The notes beneath the pieces were generated by a model, which saw only the letters and a program-made list of their open reading frames with translations, did not search any database and had not been told where the DNA came from. This document shows positions 61,101 to 64,000 of a stretch of 64,000 bases of DNA, one piece after another. The position numbers and the translations under genes are program-made. How positions within the stretch are numbered: position 1 is the first letter of the stretch; every line of letters starts with the position of its first letter. This stretch comes from Anseranas semipalmata (taxonomy: Eukaryota > Chordata > Aves > Anseriformes > Anseranatidae). Where the stretch lies: NCBI GenBank assembly GCA_013399115.1, contig VXAA01005659.1, positions 140,864 through 204,863 on the forward strand, written 5' to 3'.

Positions 61101-64000
61101 CACCTGCAGCTTCTCTTAAAGGCACGTTCAGAGCTGCTTCTCAGCAAACCCGTATTAGGAGCATAATTTTGTCTGGGTGTTTTGTTGTCCAGATGACATT
61201 GCTTGGAGATGATGAAGAGCAACAGGGCCCAGCCTAAGTCTCGCCTTTTTACACCAGATATAAAGGAAGAGTAGATGATCAGCCGTATTAAAACCTGTCA
61301 AAAAGTTTAGGTAGATGAATTTGGAAAAGGATCACACGATTTAACCAAAGACCAGTGATTAAAGGCTTTAGCCATACATGTTTTCCTGAAATGGAGAGCC
61401 CAGAAACCTATTCAGTGTGAAAGCAGGAACAAGTTATAGCTAATTGTTTCAAACAATTACACAGTGAGTTTAGAGATGGGGCAAGAGAAATAAGTGGAAG
61501 GACTTGCAGAGCTGAGGGCAGTTTCTGGAGGACAAGAGATACCAGGACATTCTGTGGGAATGGAAGTTTCTAGCTGAGAGGGCTGGAGTAAGAAGGGCAT
61601 GTGGACGATCTGAGGGTCTGTGGTTTGGGATGCAGCTCAAAGGGCCGGGCTGATCCTGACAAGCAAGGTCACGTTCAGTTTTACCAGTCTTCTTCACGGA
61701 TATAGCGACATCTGGACAAAGAGGCAGCAGGCAGATCGGAAGAGGGTTTCCTACAGCCACAGAATTAGGGGTGGCAGGAGGCCTTGTCGGGTCTCCGAGT
61801 CCAGCGTTTGCCATTTTTTCAGGATCAGGTGCTTGCCAGCCAGCTGCGAGGGATGCCTGGGTGCTCGGTGCTGCGACACCTCCAGAGACATGGACACCCT
61901 CCCTGTGCAGCCTGACTTCACTGTCTTTGGCAAGTTTCCTTGAGATCTAATCTAAATGTCCCCTGCTGTAAAGCAATCCAGCCACATCTGCTGTCCTTGG
62001 GGGACTTGCTGCAGAGCCGATTGCCATCTTCTTTATGAGAATTTCAAACTTACAAGATTTCTGTTGTGACCTCTCCAGGCTGTCCCTTTGCTGAACTGTA
62101 CCAAGACTTTGATTTCAACTTCACTTGTAAATCACATTTTCCAACTCTTCTGCCATCCTTGTCGTTTTTCCTTTGGAGTCTCTCTGGTATTTTTATATGT
62201 TCCTTAAAAAATGGTACTGGATGCAGCAGTCCAGATAAGGCTTTGCAGCACCAAGTACAGTAAGACAGCTTATTCCTGAGTCTCATATGACAGCCCCATT
62301 AATAGATTTTAGAAAGACATATGCCTTTTCTGATGCAGTTTACCACTGTAAAATTGCTGCACAGCCTCTGATTCACTGTTACCCAGATTCCTTTGTGCAG
62401 TGCTGCTGTTTCACAGACTGTTCCCTATATTGCATATGTTCACTCAGTGCTTCCTTTCCGTACGTTATGGCTATCGTCAGTGCGAAGCTGAGGTGCCTGC
62501 AGTGATGCTGGAGGAATCGATGCAGGGTGCGTGCCGTGGAAGCAGAGCCTGCCCTCTGCGCTGCTCCCGCATCCTGCGGGCTGCGTGAGCGTGTTTCTGG
62601 GAATGTGGTGTGTTGCCGTGGAGATGACACTTGCCATCCATGTTTTTAATGACTTGAAATGATTCCCTTCGCAATTAAAACAAGATCTATCCCGTGATAA
62701 CCCTGAGGAAATAGTTTCTTACTAAATGGAGGGAGGGGGGAAGTGGATTTCATTGTTGGGCTCCGCTTGGGTGGCTCCAGTTTGCTCCGCACTGCCCCAT
62801 CCTGCTCGTTTTTGTTTGCATTGCCCTGTTCCACGGCTGTTCCCTGTCTCAAACACAAGAGCAAGTTTGCATGAAGTTAAGCCTCCGTTTTGCCTTGCTC
62901 CTATGATCCAGCGTGGTTGTCTGGAGGATGTTTATTCAGAGCACACCGTCAGTCCCTTTTTTGCTCATAGTCTCTACAAGATGCTGACCAACACTGTGCT
63001 GCTATTTTACTACCCACCACCGCTTTTCTTCCCTAACCTGTGAACCTTTTCTGCAAACTCAAGTGTGAAGAAACTGCATGTCCCAGCTACGTGCTGCTTT
63101 CCTTGCTCACAGGCAGTGGATGTGGTTTGACCAGCCTTTGGGTAGGCCCACCTGGCAGCCTGAGCGCCGGCCTGAGCCAGGTTTTCTGCATTAAACTGAC
63201 GCTACACGGGCTGGGAACACACCGCAGCCTGGGGGTGCTCCGGTGGGCTGGTGGCTGTCAGGGGGCTCACACGGCACTTGTAACCCACGGTACCCGAACA
63301 TCTTGCAGTTGTGTGACAAACAACGTGACTAGCGTTTGTCACGCAGGGTTTCTTCTCATCCTTTCCCCCAGGGGAGAGGCAAGTGCAGGGCGGTCTTGCT
63401 TTTACGGTTTTCTCTCTCTCCCTGTTCAAAAAATACGCAGTTTTTGCTGGGTTTCTGTGCAGAGGGAGGCGGCGCAGCGCTGCGTGCCCTGCTCTCCCGG
63501 GGGAGCGGGAAGTCTGGGGGCTGCCTCGAATCAAGAGGAGCTCATTTCACAGCACAGGCAAACGGGCAGAGAGGGTTGCTGGGCTATGCTCGTGCCAGAG
63601 GGGCACAGCCCTTCCCGCATGCTTCCTCCGTTGAGGTCCTTGCAAATAATAACAATTAGAATACAAAAGAAAATGAGCTAGAATAATGCAGCAATCTTTG
63701 CTTTCGGATTCTCGTGATGCATAGCAAGGCTGTGCCGCCACAGTGACTTTTGCGGTGTTGGGGAGGACGCAGGGAGCTGAGTGAGTTCGAGGCCACCCCA
63801 TCCTTCCCTCTGCTTGGCCACAACTGGTCAGAGCTCCTGACCCCACCGCTTCCCTGCTTCCTTATTGCAGCTCTCGCTGTTTCTGTGCAGCTGCTCGCGA
63901 CACGCGTTCAGCTCCCTGCTGAATTCTGTCACGATATGAAAGTGCTGTCCTTTATTTTCACCGTGCGCCGGGGGGAGTTGGTCCTTTTTACCCTGAACGT

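Larger units (their letters stand above)
47895..64000 (+). other. INPP5D: INPP5D intron 2 (continues past the window)
   Basis: At least 16.1 kb of intron. The expected third exon is not visible. Contents are a 24-T run (49856-49879), a 22-bp tandem pair (50276-50319), a 42-bp partial duplication (51320-51379), T-rich tracts at 53091-53138 and 53641-53661, a 25-A run (55725-55749), a T-rich tract at 56633-56663 and a 15-A run (58180-58194). GC- and CpG-richer patches occur near 53985-54180 and 63100-63640. The open frames at 59905-60474 and 63040-63681 have no protein-like features. Confidence 0.85.

Noticed and set aside
63040..63681. 213-codon plus-strand open frame near the right edge
   Set aside because: The local GC content is high and overlapping frames are open in several registers. 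There are no motifs and no good splice sites around it.
47895..64000. INPP5D exon 3 (end of the SH2 domain)
   Set aside because: I scanned the plus strand for the ASEG...RFF...LIEFYKKENMG segment and did not find it, so it is presumed to lie beyond the window.
1..64000. CR1-type LINE 3' ends, retroviral coding remnants, CRISPR arrays, rRNA or tRNA genes
   Set aside because: None of the diagnostic patterns that I could check by eye appears. Old, diverged repeats may be present but need a repeat-library search.

Overview
This is intron-rich vertebrate genomic DNA. It is most likely from a bird, or at least a sauropsid. The coding sequence is a small set of exons with GT/AG boundaries. The exon peptides match vertebrate NGEF, NEU2 and INPP5D (SHIP1). 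Their order and orientation (NGEF on minus, then NEU2 and INPP5D on plus) agree with the conserved block found on human 2q37. Spacing is compact: about 5 kb separates NEU2 from INPP5D, and the NEU2 intron is 1.7 kb. Interspersed repeats are few and there is no mammalian SINE, which is why I favour a bird. The species cannot be named from this.

Layout. From 1 to about 13.5 kb is the 5' part of NGEF on the minus strand: the first coding exon (13105-13484) and the next exon (9578-9698). The GEF, PH and SH3 domains must lie beyond the left edge. From 13.5 to 34.5 kb no protein-coding exon could be supported; the stretch holds microsatellites, hairpins and one CpG-enriched patch. NEU2 (cytosolic sialidase) is complete, with coding exons at 34536-34736 and 36457-37395 and a likely polyadenylation signal at 37549. 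From 37.6 to 42.6 kb is intergenic. INPP5D starts at 42665; its first two coding exons (42665-42798, 47831-47894) encode the N-terminal two thirds of the SH2 domain. The rest of the window (47895-64000) is INPP5D intron 2.

The three genes are not a pathway. NGEF is a neuronal Rho-family exchange factor, NEU2 a sialoglycoconjugate hydrolase, and SHIP1 a haematopoietic inositol 5-phosphatase. They are linked by conserved synteny only.

I found no convincing undescribed system. The points most worth checking are: (1) an exact 228-bp duplication on either side of a single N, probably an assembly artefact; (2) a possible alternative first exon in INPP5D intron 1 whose reading phase fits exon 2 and which would give a SHIP1 lacking the phosphotyrosine-binding arginine; (3) a perfect 20-bp GC-rich palindrome and two strong hairpins; (4) unexplained open frames at 11.3-11.9 kb and 25.4-25.6 kb.
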